Of a stretch of 64,000 nucleotides of DNA, positions 19,776-28,652 are shown piece after piece. The position numbers were made by a program, and so were the translations under genes. Each line of letters opens with the position of its first letter. The first letter of the stretch is position 1. Source of the stretch: CAVXTT01 sp963764685 (GTDB lineage Bacteria; Bacteroidota; Ignavibacteria; Ignavibacteriales; Ignavibacteriaceae); assembly GCA_963764685.1 (NCBI GenBank), contig CAVXTT010000001.1:143464-207463 (forward strand), in the 5' to 3' direction. A model generated the notes under the pieces. That model ran no database searches, was not told the origin of the DNA, and saw nothing but the letters and a program-made list of their open reading frames with translations.

Positions 19776-20976
19776 ATGCTTTTCTTAAAATTTTCCGATT
19801 GAAGATTTTACCAGTATCATATGCGGTAAAAAGTGTAATCACCAGCAGGAGACCGGGAGGTATAATCATCCACCAGGCTTCAGATAAATAACTCTGGGCT
19901 GTATATATCATCGAACCCCATGAGGGGTAATTCACCCCTGCACCTAATCCCAGATAGCTTAAGGCAGCTTCAGCAATAATCACATTAGCAAATTGAAATA
20001 TGAGGTTAACAATAACGGGTACAGCTATCACAGGAAGTGCTTCTTTGAACATTAATTCAAAGAAGGATGCTCCGGTCTGCCCGGCTGAAATAAAATATTC
20101 TTTCTTTTTAATTCCTATAACTTCGCTTCTCACAATTTTAAACATACTCATCCATCCTGAAAAACCAAGGACAACAATGACCGAAAGCAGGGAGTTGCCG
20201 AAAAGGGCAAGTACAAGTATTATAAGGAATATTACAGGAAATGAGAGGAAAATATCCGCAGTCCGGTTTAATATAATATCAATTATTCCGCCCGGAAACC
20301 CTGCGCTGAATCCTAAAATGAAACCCAGCAGGAAAGAGATGAGAACAGCACAAGTCCCCACAAAAAGTGAGATACGTGCACCATATACAAGTCTGCTGAA
20401 TATATCTCTTCCATACTGATCGGTTCCAAGAAGAAAAATAGTTTTTTGAGTTCTGACTGTATTCTCAATCTTCGTTCCCGGTCCTGTAAATATAAAATTT
20501 TCATTTACTGGTTCTTTAACAGCAGAGTTCTTCAAGGTTAAAAATTGTTCTTTCAAATCATTTTTTAATTCAGCTTCAGGTTTAAATACCAAAATGATTT
20601 CAGCACCCGGTGAGAGGAACTTTGTTAAGGAAAGATTCTTATGAAATTCAGGGTGAAAGCTGCTGACTGCCGGAGCCAGAAAGAAAAATATACAAAGAAT
20701 TATAACAACTGTTGTACGGAAATTCATTACGCGGTTCATCCATTTGTTCCGCCTGCTGAAAAGCAGGAATATAAATACAGGGGGAACGAGTAAAAAAGAA
20801 ATTAATGTATCTATCAGTTCAAATGATAATTGTCCAACAGCAAAATCATAATCATTAAACAGCAGGCGGAAGAACATGAAGAGAAGCTGTCCCGAATCCC
20901 TGAAGAAATCAAATCTTAGAATTACAATCAGCAGAAGCAGAAAAATACTTGTATTCCGTACAGAAAAGAGTTTCAA
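19768..20976 (-). CDS. oligopeptide ABC transporter permease, DppC/OppC type
   Basis: Inner-membrane permease of 402 residues, longer than the usual ~300 because of extra N-terminal helices and a ~120-residue extracytoplasmic insert between the first spans. The transport domain carries the conserved LLGTDQYGRDIFSRLVYGA and an EAA loop around ELMFKEALPVIAVPV that docks on the ATPase. It overlaps the DppB-like gene upstream by four bases and the kinase gene downstream by eight. Translational coupling with the kinase is unusual for a transporter. Confidence 0.9.
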   Translation of the reverse strand: MKLFSVRNTSIFLLLLIVILRFDFFRDSGQLLFMFFRLLFNDYDFAVGQLSFELIDTLISFLLVPPVFIFLLFSRRNKWMNRVMNFRTTVVIILCIFFFLAPAVSSFHPEFHKNLSLTKFLSPGAEIILVFKPEAELKNDLKEQFLTLKNSAVKEPVNENFIFTGPGTKIENTVRTQKTIFLLGTDQYGRDIFSRLVYGARISLFVGTCAVLISFLLGFILGFSAGFPGGIIDIILNRTADIFLSFPVIFLIILVLALFGNSLLSVIVVLGFSGWMSMFKIVRSEVIGIKKKEYFISAGQTGASFFELMFKEALPVIAVPVIVNLIFQFANVIIAEAALSYLGLGAGVNYPSWGSMIYTAQSYLSEAWWMIIPPGLLLVITLFTAYDTGKIFNRKILRKAYD

Positions 20977-21965
20977 TTCAAAATCCCCTCAGTTAATAAT
21001 CTTCGATCTATACGGGCTTTTATAAAATCTGCCGCAAGGTTAGAGAATATAATCATACACCCTGCAAAAAAAGAACATCCAATAACAAGAGGGTAGTCTC
21101 TCGTTAAAATTGCATTAACTGTAAGCCGGCCCATACCGGGTAGGCTGAATATCATTTCTGTAATTAATGCTCCTCCGAGAAGGACACCAAATTCTACACT
21201 GACAACGGAAATCAATGGTCCCAGTGCATTGGGAATAATATGCCTGTTGAGAATAACTTTTTCCCTGAATCCATTTGCTTTAAGATTTAAAACGAAGAGC
21301 TTTCCGGATACTTCCCCAAGGCTCTCCCTGAAATAATTATAGAAAAGAGCTGCCCCCCCTGCCGATAACGTCATTACAGGAAGTATAAGATGACTTAAAT
21401 AGTCCCAGATACCTTCCAAGAAACTGAAATTATCGTGATTATAAGATTTTACTCCAGAGGAAGGGAGAAAATTAAAAACTTCAGAAAATATGAGTATAAG
21501 AATTACTCCGATTAAAAATGTTGGAGCTGAATAGAGGATCAGGCTTAGCGCTGAGGCTTTCCGGTCAAGGCTTCCCTTATTCCTCCTGAATACAAATTTT
21601 GCCGCATAGTATCCCGCCGACAACTGAATGAGCATAGCTATAAGTGAAAACAGAATAGTAAATGGAATAAATTCGGAGATAACATTTAGTACAGGTCTTC
21701 TGTATACAAATGATACTCCGAATTCTCCCCGTGACAGATTCATAAGAAAAGAATAATATTGTTTAAGAAGAGGTTCATCAAGACTGAACTCTTCTCTTAT
21801 TGCTTTATTAAGCTCAGGTGAAAGTTCAGCTGCAATATATTTCTGCGCAGGATTTCCCGGAGCCGCACGAAGAAGGAAAAAAAGAAATGTGACAAGGAAG
21901 AACAATAAAAGAAGTGAAGTAAAAATCCTCAAGGATAACGCTTTTGTAATTGAGATCCCTTTCAT
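20973..21965 (-). CDS. oligopeptide ABC transporter permease, DppB/OppB type
   Basis: Inner-membrane permease of 330 residues with six hydrophobic spans. It shows the family's N-terminal FFLLRAAPGNPAQKY, the periplasmic loop, an EAA motif (RHIIPNALGPLI) and the IFSLPGMGRLTVNAI signature. It pairs with the DppC-like subunit encoded next. It overlaps both neighbours by four bases, consistent with one polycistronic message starting at the binding-protein gene. Confidence 0.92.
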   Translation of the reverse strand: MKGISITKALSLRIFTSLLLLFFLVTFLFFLLRAAPGNPAQKYIAAELSPELNKAIREEFSLDEPLLKQYYSFLMNLSRGEFGVSFVYRRPVLNVISEFIPFTILFSLIAMLIQLSAGYYAAKFVFRRNKGSLDRKASALSLILYSAPTFLIGVILILIFSEVFNFLPSSGVKSYNHDNFSFLEGIWDYLSHLILPVMTLSAGGAALFYNYFRESLGEVSGKLFVLNLKANGFREKVILNRHIIPNALGPLISVVSVEFGVLLGGALITEMIFSLPGMGRLTVNAILTRDYPLVIGCSFFAGCMIIFSNLAADFIKARIDRRLLTEGILN

Positions 21966-23614
21966 TGTACGGACCAGGTCCAGCAGTGATGAAAGGGACC
22001 AAGCGGAGTAATTCTAATATCTACGATCCTCTTATTATATGCTGCAATATTATCAATCCAATACATAAAAGTTACCGGGTTATCCTTATAGATTACCTCC
22101 TGAAAACTTTTTATATATCCTGCTTTTTGTCCATAATCTCTTGTACCCGCTATCAGGGTCAGAAGGCTGTCTGCAATATTACTGCGGTAACCCGCAACAT
22201 TTAAGAGCGCGGCATTCAAATCAGAAGACCAATATGGTGATAGTTCTAAAGGTATCGGTATAACCCATCCGGCAATCCAGGCGTCAAGCTGACGTGAAAA
22301 CATCTTGTCGAAAAATACCCCCGGTTCAAGCTGTTCAACTTCCACATTTATTCCAATGACCCTAAGATTATTCTTAATTATAGCCGCTGCATATTCCCGC
22401 CTCGGATTTCCTGAAGGTATGTTAAGTTTAAATGAGAATTCTTTGCCGTTCTTTTCTAAAATTCCGTTCATGTCGTTATCGCGCCAACCGTTACTTTTTA
22501 ATATTTGTTTTGCTTCCCCGGGGTTATATTCCGGAGGCAAAAGATCCTTATTAAAATATTCAGTGAAGATCGGAGAAACAGGACCTGATGCAAGTGACCC
22601 ATTGCTTTCAAGAAATTCTCTAAAAATATCCAGTCTGTTAATACCAAGAGTCAAGGCTTTCCTTATTTCCGCATTCCCGAAAAGTGGATGCAGTATTATT
22701 TTACCTTTTGAATATTCTTCAGGCGAGATGTTATTCCAGCCGATATAATCATATTCTTTTCCCTTCAGGGGCTCAACCTCGAGGTTCTTTTTTTTAAGCT
22801 CTTCAACATTAGCAGTCTTGATATCTTCCATAAAATCGATCTCGCCATTCTTCAGCTGAAGCAAACGGGAATTATAATCAGGTATGATCTTAAATATTAA
22901 TTCCGGGATATTTCCCCTCTCCTTCAAATAGGGCTGATCATCTTTTTTAAGTATTACCGACTGGTTCTTATCCCATTTAAATAAATAAAAGGCACCACAG
23001 GTAATACTATCCAGTCCTTTCTCATAAACTGCAAGATTGTTCCTTTCCAATTTTTCAAAAACGTGAGCAGGTATTACAGGCATATCAAAATATTTGAGAT
23101 CGGGAACAGCTCCTGCCCTGAGATTAATTTTCAATTCATACGGATCTTTCATTTCGAATGTTTTAGCGATATCAATATGAAGATTCTTCTCGAGGTTAAA
23201 GTGATCAAATGTTCCGAAGAGCCTGCTTTGTACAAGGGGATCAGAATAGGCATCCATTGAGAAAATAATATCCGAGGCAGTTACAACTTTCCCGTCACTC
23301 CAATGGATATCCTTTCTTAAGTAAAATGTAACAGAAGAGGAATCCTTATTCCATTTCCAGGATTGTGCAAGCATTGGAAAGAATTCTAACCTGCCGAGAT
23401 CATTGTTCCATTCATACTGTACAAGCGCAGGATATAACAGCTCGGTTAGTATAGTCTCGTAACCGGTAAAGGAAAATAAAGGATTAAGGGATTCCAGATC
23501 AGAAGGGATCCCGATAACAACGGGCGATACCGGTCCAGGATTCTCTTTGGAACAGGAGTTCAGCAGAAGGATGCCGGTCAATAACAGGTAAGGCAGCCTT
23601 CTGAAAGTTGTCAT
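21962..23614 (-). CDS. oligopeptide-binding lipoprotein (SBP family 5)
   Basis: Extracytoplasmic solute-binding protein of the Opp/Dpp/NikA family, expected to deliver peptides to the adjacent permeases. The frame opens at 23641, but the second Met at 23614 is the better start: it gives MTTFRRLPYLLLTGILLLNS followed by the lipobox Cys. Family motifs include DLESLNPLFSF, the WKWNKDSSSVTFYLRKDIHW block and SDGKVVTASDI. The size (~550 residues) is normal. It is the first gene of the five-gene importer/kinase/activator run and diverges from the ATPase genes with about 60 bases between starts. Confidence 0.92.
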   Translation of the reverse strand: MTTFRRLPYLLLTGILLLNSCSKENPGPVSPVVIGIPSDLESLNPLFSFTGYETILTELLYPALVQYEWNNDLGRLEFFPMLAQSWKWNKDSSSVTFYLRKDIHWSDGKVVTASDIIFSMDAYSDPLVQSRLFGTFDHFNLEKNLHIDIAKTFEMKDPYELKINLRAGAVPDLKYFDMPVIPAHVFEKLERNNLAVYEKGLDSITCGAFYLFKWDKNQSVILKKDDQPYLKERGNIPELIFKIIPDYNSRLLQLKNGEIDFMEDIKTANVEELKKKNLEVEPLKGKEYDYIGWNNISPEEYSKGKIILHPLFGNAEIRKALTLGINRLDIFREFLESNGSLASGPVSPIFTEYFNKDLLPPEYNPGEAKQILKSNGWRDNDMNGILEKNGKEFSFKLNIPSGNPRREYAAAIIKNNLRVIGINVEVEQLEPGVFFDKMFSRQLDAWIAGWVIPIPLELSPYWSSDLNAALLNVAGYRSNIADSLLTLIAGTRDYGQKAGYIKSFQEVIYKDNPVTFMYWIDNIAAYNKRIVDIRITPLGPFHHCWTWSVQ

Positions 23615-23676
23615 AGAAAAAATATTGGTAATTATTTCCACTTAATTTATTATTTTGTTCATCAAATCCAAAAAAT
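23615..23676. promoter_or_regulatory. short divergent promoter region of the peptide importer
   Basis: Only 62 bases separate the start codons of the binding-protein operon (minus) and the ATPase operon (plus). Promoters for both must lie here or within the coding ends, so the halves are probably co-regulated. I cannot assign -10 or -7 boxes with confidence. Confidence 0.45.
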
Positions 23677-24429
23677 ATGTTTCTCAAAGTAAAGCAACTT
23701 TCCGTACTAACCAACAGCAGCAGACCTTTTACTATTCTTAAAGAGATAGATTTCAGCCTGCCCGGAAACTCAGTACTTACCATTACCGGGAAGAACGGAA
23801 GCGGTAAAACCACACTTATAAAATCACTAACATCGCTGCTGGATAAAAATATTTATAAGGTCACGGGTGAAGTTTTTATTGATGAAGCTCCCCTATCTCA
23901 GATGAGCGATGAACAGCTGCTGCAAATCAGAAGAGACAAAATAAAATATATTTTTCAGGACTCAATCAACAGCTTTAATCCCCTTCTTAAGGTCGGTTAT
24001 TATTTTGATAATATTCCCGGCAATATTTTAGAAACAGAGGAACTGCTGGAATATTTTTATCTACCTCCGGCTAAGCAGTTATTTAAGCTTCATCCATATG
24101 AATTAAGCGGAGGGATGGCTCAACGGATCGCAATTGTTCTGGCACTTCGCGCCCGCCCGGCATTGCTTATATTTGATGAACCCACCTCAAGTCTCGATAG
24201 TCCGGCCGTAAATCTCTTAATTCACAAATTAAAAGATTTCATCTGTACTGAAAACAATTCTGTTCTTATTGTTACACAGGATTTGAATTTTGGATATGAA
24301 ATAAGTAATTCCTTATGCCTGCTTGATGAGGGAGTACTTTCAAAACCATTGCCTGCGGCGGAGTTTCAGAACGCAAATGTAAGTTTCTTTATGACAATGA
24401 ATAAATCCGATCAGGAGGATAGTAAATGA
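23677..24429 (+). CDS. oligopeptide ABC transporter ATPase (DppD-like)
   Basis: ATP-binding subunit of 250 residues. Walker A is GKNGSGKTTL, the signature LSGGMAQRIAIVLAL, and Walker B LLIFDEPTSSLD. It lacks the usual C-terminal peptide-transporter extension and the Fe-S cysteines of some DppD proteins. It overlaps the second ATPase gene by four bases. With no permease on this strand, it most likely energises the DppB/C-like pair encoded divergently. Confidence 0.92.
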   Translation: MFLKVKQLSVLTNSSRPFTILKEIDFSLPGNSVLTITGKNGSGKTTLIKSLTSLLDKNIYKVTGEVFIDEAPLSQMSDEQLLQIRRDKIKYIFQDSINSFNPLLKVGYYFDNIPGNILETEELLEYFYLPPAKQLFKLHPYELSGGMAQRIAIVLALRARPALLIFDEPTSSLDSPAVNLLIHKLKDFICTENNSVLIVTQDLNFGYEISNSLCLLDEGVLSKPLPAAEFQNANVSFFMTMNKSDQEDSK

Positions 24430-25181
24430 TCCTGCAGGCGGAAAATATTTCCTATTCTGTACCGGGGAAAGCAATACTGACCGATATTAATTTAAATATG
24501 ATCAGGGGAGATATTCTGGGTATTGCCGGTGAATCCGGAAGCGGAAAGACAACCCTGGCAAAAATTATATCCGGATTGCTGAACCCCACTTCAGGATCCT
24601 TAAAATTCAGTTTTGTAACAAAGGACAGGAAGATCTCCCCTGTCCAGATCCTTTTCCAGAATAATGGAGATATAATAAATCCCTTTAGAAGAGGGAATGA
24701 CATACTGAACTATACTGCGTTAAGGAGATTCCCGGAAAATGCCCCCTCTGTAATAAAACAGATAAAAAAAGCACTCGATATCTCTGAGGATGTATTGAAC
24801 AGGAGAGGACTGGAATTAAGCGGAGGGGAGCAGCAGCGGATTGCGCTTGCCCGTGTACTTGCTGCAGGACCTGAACTGCTGATACTTGATGAACCATTTT
24901 CTGCACAGGATCCGCAGTCGCAGCAAAACCTGCTTGCCTTATTTAGAAAACTAAATACCGAGTATGACATTACCTTAATATGTATTTCTCACTATACCGG
25001 CATACTCCGGCACTTCTGCAGAAATATTGCCGTACTCTATGAAGGAACCATTGTTGAGAAACAGCCAGCAGTTGACCTCTTCAACAAACCGCTGCATCCT
25101 TACACAAAATATCTGTTGTCCGCTGAAGATTACAAATTATCTCCTCATGAGCTGCTCAACTGGAGAGTAAATGACAAATAA
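24426..25181 (+). CDS. oligopeptide ABC transporter ATPase (DppF-like)
   Basis: Second ATP-binding subunit, 251 residues. It shows GESGSGKTTLAKII (Walker A), LSGGEQQRIALARVLA (signature) and LLILDEPFSAQD (Walker B), plus the C-terminal PLHPYTKYLLSA motif typical of peptide-transporter ATPases. It overlaps the gene before it by four bases and the YbaK-like gene after it by eleven. Confidence 0.92.
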   Translation: MILQAENISYSVPGKAILTDINLNMIRGDILGIAGESGSGKTTLAKIISGLLNPTSGSLKFSFVTKDRKISPVQILFQNNGDIINPFRRGNDILNYTALRRFPENAPSVIKQIKKALDISEDVLNRRGLELSGGEQQRIALARVLAAGPELLILDEPFSAQDPQSQQNLLALFRKLNTEYDITLICISHYTGILRHFCRNIAVLYEGTIVEKQPAVDLFNKPLHPYTKYLLSAEDYKLSPHELLNWRVNDK

Positions 25182-25644
25182 AAAAACCAATGCAGTACGG
25201 ATAGTAGAAAGCTATAATATCCCTTATGATCTGAAATATTATGATATTGATGAAGACGATCTCAGCGGTATATCAGTTGCTCAAAAGATTGCAATGGATC
25301 CTGATTCAGTCTTTAAAACGTTGGTTGCTTCAGGAGATTCAAACAACATATGCGTTTTCAGCCTGCCCGTAACAATGGAACTGAGCCTGAAGAAGGCTGC
25401 CGCCGTAAGCGGTAACAAAAAAATAGAAATGGTGAAAGTAAAAGACCTTCTGCAGCTAACCGGGTATATAAGAGGAGGGTGTTCCCCAATAGGTATGAAA
25501 AAGAAATACCCTTTTTTTATAGACAGGACTGCAGAGCTCTTTGACCAAATTTCCGTCAGCGCAGGGGCAAGGGGTATTCAAATTGTTCTTAAATTGAATG
25601 ATTTAGTGAGAGTTACGGATGGAGTCCTGGCTGAAATAATCTGA
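25171..25644 (+). CDS. ybaK: YbaK/EbsC-type aminoacyl-tRNA deacylase
   Basis: A 157-residue trans-editing protein of the YbaK family, which hydrolyses Cys-tRNA(Pro) and related mischarged tRNAs. Diagnostic stretches are the early FKTLVASG and the central YIRGGCSPIGMKK with the conserved GGxSP-type loop, here with Cys, followed by SAGARGIQI. The length is standard. The start lies inside the end of the DppF-like gene (eleven-base overlap), so it is co-transcribed; any functional link to peptide import is not evident. Confidence 0.9.
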   Translation: MTNKKTNAVRIVESYNIPYDLKYYDIDEDDLSGISVAQKIAMDPDSVFKTLVASGDSNNICVFSLPVTMELSLKKAAAVSGNKKIEMVKVKDLLQLTGYIRGGCSPIGMKKKYPFFIDRTAELFDQISVSAGARGIQIVLKLNDLVRVTDGVLAEII

Positions 25645-25714
25645 TTCGGGAGAATTTTTAAGGTTTTATTTACCCCGATTTTTCCTATATTTATAACTTT
25701 AATACGGAGGAACT

Positions 25715-25879
25715 ATGGCAAAACAACAATCCTTTGCAGATAAAGCTAAATCCAAGAAGAAACAGGAAGGCGTCAATGTTAAGATGATCAAAACTGTTAA
25801 AACTTCGAAGGGTTCATTCAAGTTTAATGAAAAGTTTGTTAAGCTCGATGATATAAGCAAAGTTACAGAACTTAAATAA
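25715..25879 (+). CDS. small basic protein (54 aa)
   Basis: A 54-residue Lys-rich protein starting MAKQQSFADKAKSKKKQ and ending SKVTELK. It has a strong Shine-Dalgarno (CGGAGGAAC) just before the ATG and a perfect terminator right after the stop, so it is a genuine single-gene unit. The middle, VKMIKTVKTSKGSFKFNE, reminds me of DUF4295, a short Bacteroidota family, but I cannot verify that. The basic charge suggests RNA or ribosome association. Confidence 0.8.
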   Translation: MAKQQSFADKAKSKKKQEGVNVKMIKTVKTSKGSFKFNEKFVKLDDISKVTELK

Positions 25880-25903
25880 GCGGTCTTGTACCGCTTATTT
25901 TTT
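25875..25903 (+). terminator. rho-independent terminator of the small basic gene
   Basis: Ten-base perfect stem AATAAGCGGT (25875-25884) and ACCGCTTATT (25890-25899), five-base loop, then a T run. It overlaps the stop codon of the 54-residue gene. Confidence 0.92.
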
Positions 25904-25919
25904 ATCCCCCTTCCCTGAT

Positions 25920-26439
25920 CTACATTTCATTAAAAAGTTCAAGTGTAATAAATCCCTCATGTTCGAGAAGCGTTTCTTTTATGGAGAGTCCTGCCGAGTA
26001 TCCCCGTAAATTCCCTAAGCTGTCTATAACACGGTGACACGGAATTATTAAAGGCACCGGGTTGGCGCCTACTGCCCCTCCTACTGCCCTTACAGAAGAA
26101 AGAGTCCCAACCTTCAGTGCAATGTCCTTATATGTTGTCGTTTTCCCGTATGGAATTCTGCTGACTTCTTTCCATACCTTTTCTCTGGAATTCAGTGCCA
26201 TCAATATCAAGAGGTACATTAAAATGCTTCAGCGAACCCTCAAAATATTCCTCGATCTGACGGAAGATATTAAACATGAAAGGATCATCGGGATAAAGCT
26301 TAACTGCCGGGGCAAATAGCGAAGGGTCTTTTAAATTAAAATATAATTTTTGAATGCCCCTGCCTGATGAAAATACCGTAAATTGAAAGCGGGAGATCTT
26401 CTGGGAAGCATAAAATTTATTGCCGTTTATTTTCATCAC
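25920..26439 (-). CDS. ogt: methylated-DNA--protein-cysteine methyltransferase, frameshifted
   Basis: DNA repair protein that moves alkyl groups from O6-alkylguanine to its own Cys. Two overlapping frames make one protein of about 172 residues: the N-terminal half ends GTEFQRK and the C-terminal half continues VWKEVSRIPYGKTTTY through the active site IIPCHRVI and LRGYSAG. Removing one G near 26174 joins them as GTEFQRKVWKEV, the usual family sequence. The C-terminal catalytic part is intact apart from the frameshift. A sequencing error is more likely than a pseudogene, because no other damage is seen. Confidence 0.85.
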
Positions 26440-26576
26440 GCATTCTATTGAAATTCAATCCAATAGAAATGTATAAATGATTTAGGAGAGAAGCAATATT
26501 TTTCGTCCGGGGAGTAGGCAGTATGCGGAATTTGTCTTTAGATTTTCAGAACATCGCTATTTCTATTGCACTGAAC

Positions 26577-27098
26577 TCAGAACTTGCGCGGTTCTTTATA
26601 AAGTTCTTCAATTATATCAATAAAATTACTGTACCTGGCAGCATCACCTACGGTAAGCTGGTCTTTATCGTAGCTTACTAAATAAACATCGGAAATAAAG
26701 AGGTCCTCGTAAAGGTTTTTTAAGACTTTTAGGTCACCTGCGGAAACTTTTTCCCCCTCATAAAATTCCTTAACAGGTTCAGGGGTATGGGATATAATCA
26801 AATAAAATTCTTTAGGGGAAGTAAAAAATATAGTAAGATGCGCTTGTGCCCTGTCCGGCTGGGGAGTCATAAAAGAAAGTTTTAACTTTATCTTGTCACC
26901 GGCATAAGCTTCGATTGCATCCGGAATGCTGCTTATACTAAGCCCGTTTACTTTTGCAAAGCTTTTAAATTCATTTTTAATCTGCTCTGATTTCTCCAGT
27001 ATTTTGGAGGTTAAAAGATTCCTGTACTTAATTAAAACGGCTGAATACTCGGAGCTCATTTTATTGTCAGCAGGTTTTTTTCCTTTATCTTCAGTCAT
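26577..27098 (-). CDS. conserved-looking protein of unknown function (173 aa)
   Basis: Not recognised. A soluble alpha/beta protein with a charged N-terminus (MTEDKGKKPADNK), a helical segment and a beta-rich middle (HLTIFFTSPKEFYLIISHTP). It has no signal peptide, membrane span or metal-binding motif. Its start overlaps the end of the NtrC-type regulator gene by eight bases, so it is translated from the same message and may act with that regulator. Confidence 0.65.
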   Translation of the reverse strand: MTEDKGKKPADNKMSSEYSAVLIKYRNLLTSKILEKSEQIKNEFKSFAKVNGLSISSIPDAIEAYAGDKIKLKLSFMTPQPDRAQAHLTIFFTSPKEFYLIISHTPEPVKEFYEGEKVSAGDLKVLKNLYEDLFISDVYLVSYDKDQLTVGDAARYSNFIDIIEELYKEPRKF

Positions 27099-28473
27099 CC
27101 TGGCTCTCTCTGTTAACAGCTAATTCATATTTTTTAATTTTGCTGTTTAATGTCGGCTTAGTTATACCCAGTATCCTGCAGGCTTCCTGTTTATTCCATT
27201 TAACCTTCCGGAGTACTTTGCCGATATAAATTTTCTCAAGATCATCAAGTGACATATCAAGATGGAGATGTTCTTTGTTGTTCTTAGAGGTTTTGCCTGA
27301 ATTAAAACCTTTAATAAGAATATTTTCCTTTTCCAGCACGTCACCTTTTGAAAGGACCACCGCCTGGAGCAGAGTATTATAAAGTTCTCTTACATTTCCG
27401 ACCCAGTCATAGCTCTGCAGCATTTCCATTATATCAAAAGGAATTTTTCTTACATTTTTATGGAGTTCTGTATTTATTTTTTTCAGGAATTCAACCACCA
27501 TTAAAGGAATATCTTCTTTTCTTTCTCTTAACGGAGGGACATCAATTGTTATTACATTAAGTCTGAAATAAAGGTCCTCTCTGAATTTACCTTCTTCTAC
27601 CAGGTCCGAAAGATTTTTATTTGTAGCAGCAATAATCCTTGACGATAAAGGCATAGTAACTTCTCCGCCAACGGGTTCAAATTCTTTTTCCTCTAGTACC
27701 CTGAGAAGTTTAACCTGAAGATCAGGAGAAATTTCTGAAATTTCATCCAGAAATAACGTGCCGTCACCTGCTAATTCAAATTTTCCTTTTTTTGTTCTGA
27801 TAGCACCAGTAAAGGAGCCCTTCATATGTCCGAAAAGCTCACTTTCCAGAAGATTTTCAGATAATGCAGTACAATTTATACCCACAAAAGGTTTCCCCCT
27901 GGTTATCCCGGAGTTATGTATAATTTTTGAGATAAGCTCTTTACCTGTTCCGCTTTCCCCCTGAATTAATACAGTAACCCTGCTGGAGCAAACTTGTCCT
28001 ATTTTTTTAAATATCTCCTTCATCTGCCGGGTTTTGCCGATCAGTATACTTTCTCCGGGGAAGGAAATTTCCGTTTCCTTTATAGAACTTGTAAGTGTTT
28101 CGCTCAGCAGTTTTGTTTCAAGAGCTTTATGAACTACTTCAATAAATTTTGCAGGCTCAAGAGGTTTTTCAATATAATCATATGCACCAAGTTCCATTGC
28201 CCGGATGGTGGAGTACATATCATCGAAGGCTGTTATGACAATAACCGGTATCTCAGGTTTGTTATCCCTAACATATTGAAGCAGTTCGTAACCCATAATT
28301 CCGGGCATTTTAAGATCGGTAATAATAAGGTCGGGGATGTAATCAGATTTAATGAGATCGATGGCGTGCGGAACGTCCGGTGCGGGCGTAACCGTAAAAC
28401 CTTTTGTAGTTAAAAAAAGGTTAATGCTTTCTCTTATAGCCAGGTCGTCATCAACAAGTAAAATTCTGTTCAT
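27091..28473 (-). CDS. NtrC/AtoC-type sigma-54 response regulator
   Basis: A complete two-component activator of 460 residues. The receiver has the acidic pair LLVDDD, the phospho-acceptor Asp in LIITDLKMPG, and Lys in YIEKPLEP. The AAA+ domain has GESGTGKE, a GSFTGA version of the sigma-54 contact loop, and TLFLDEIS. The C-terminal Fis-type helix-turn-helix reads EACRILGITKPTLNSKI. No cognate kinase lies next to it; it is followed by the 173-residue unknown gene. Regulated promoters cannot be named. Confidence 0.93.
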   Translation of the reverse strand: MNRILLVDDDLAIRESINLFLTTKGFTVTPAPDVPHAIDLIKSDYIPDLIITDLKMPGIMGYELLQYVRDNKPEIPVIVITAFDDMYSTIRAMELGAYDYIEKPLEPAKFIEVVHKALETKLLSETLTSSIKETEISFPGESILIGKTRQMKEIFKKIGQVCSSRVTVLIQGESGTGKELISKIIHNSGITRGKPFVGINCTALSENLLESELFGHMKGSFTGAIRTKKGKFELAGDGTLFLDEISEISPDLQVKLLRVLEEKEFEPVGGEVTMPLSSRIIAATNKNLSDLVEEGKFREDLYFRLNVITIDVPPLRERKEDIPLMVVEFLKKINTELHKNVRKIPFDIMEMLQSYDWVGNVRELYNTLLQAVVLSKGDVLEKENILIKGFNSGKTSKNNKEHLHLDMSLDDLEKIYIGKVLRKVKWNKQEACRILGITKPTLNSKIKKYELAVNRESQDD

Positions 28474-28652
28474 TTGCCTCTGTAATCAGGTTCCTGGAGT
28501 AGTTAAGATGTGCATTGTGAATAAACCCACGGTTAAATTTTAGCAGGAATAATATAACGATTTTATTCTCACTTTCATATAACAAACTCTGAAAGTGACA
28601 TTAAATTAATATTAATATCAGCCTGCCGCAGGGCACCGTTCTTAAAAACAAC

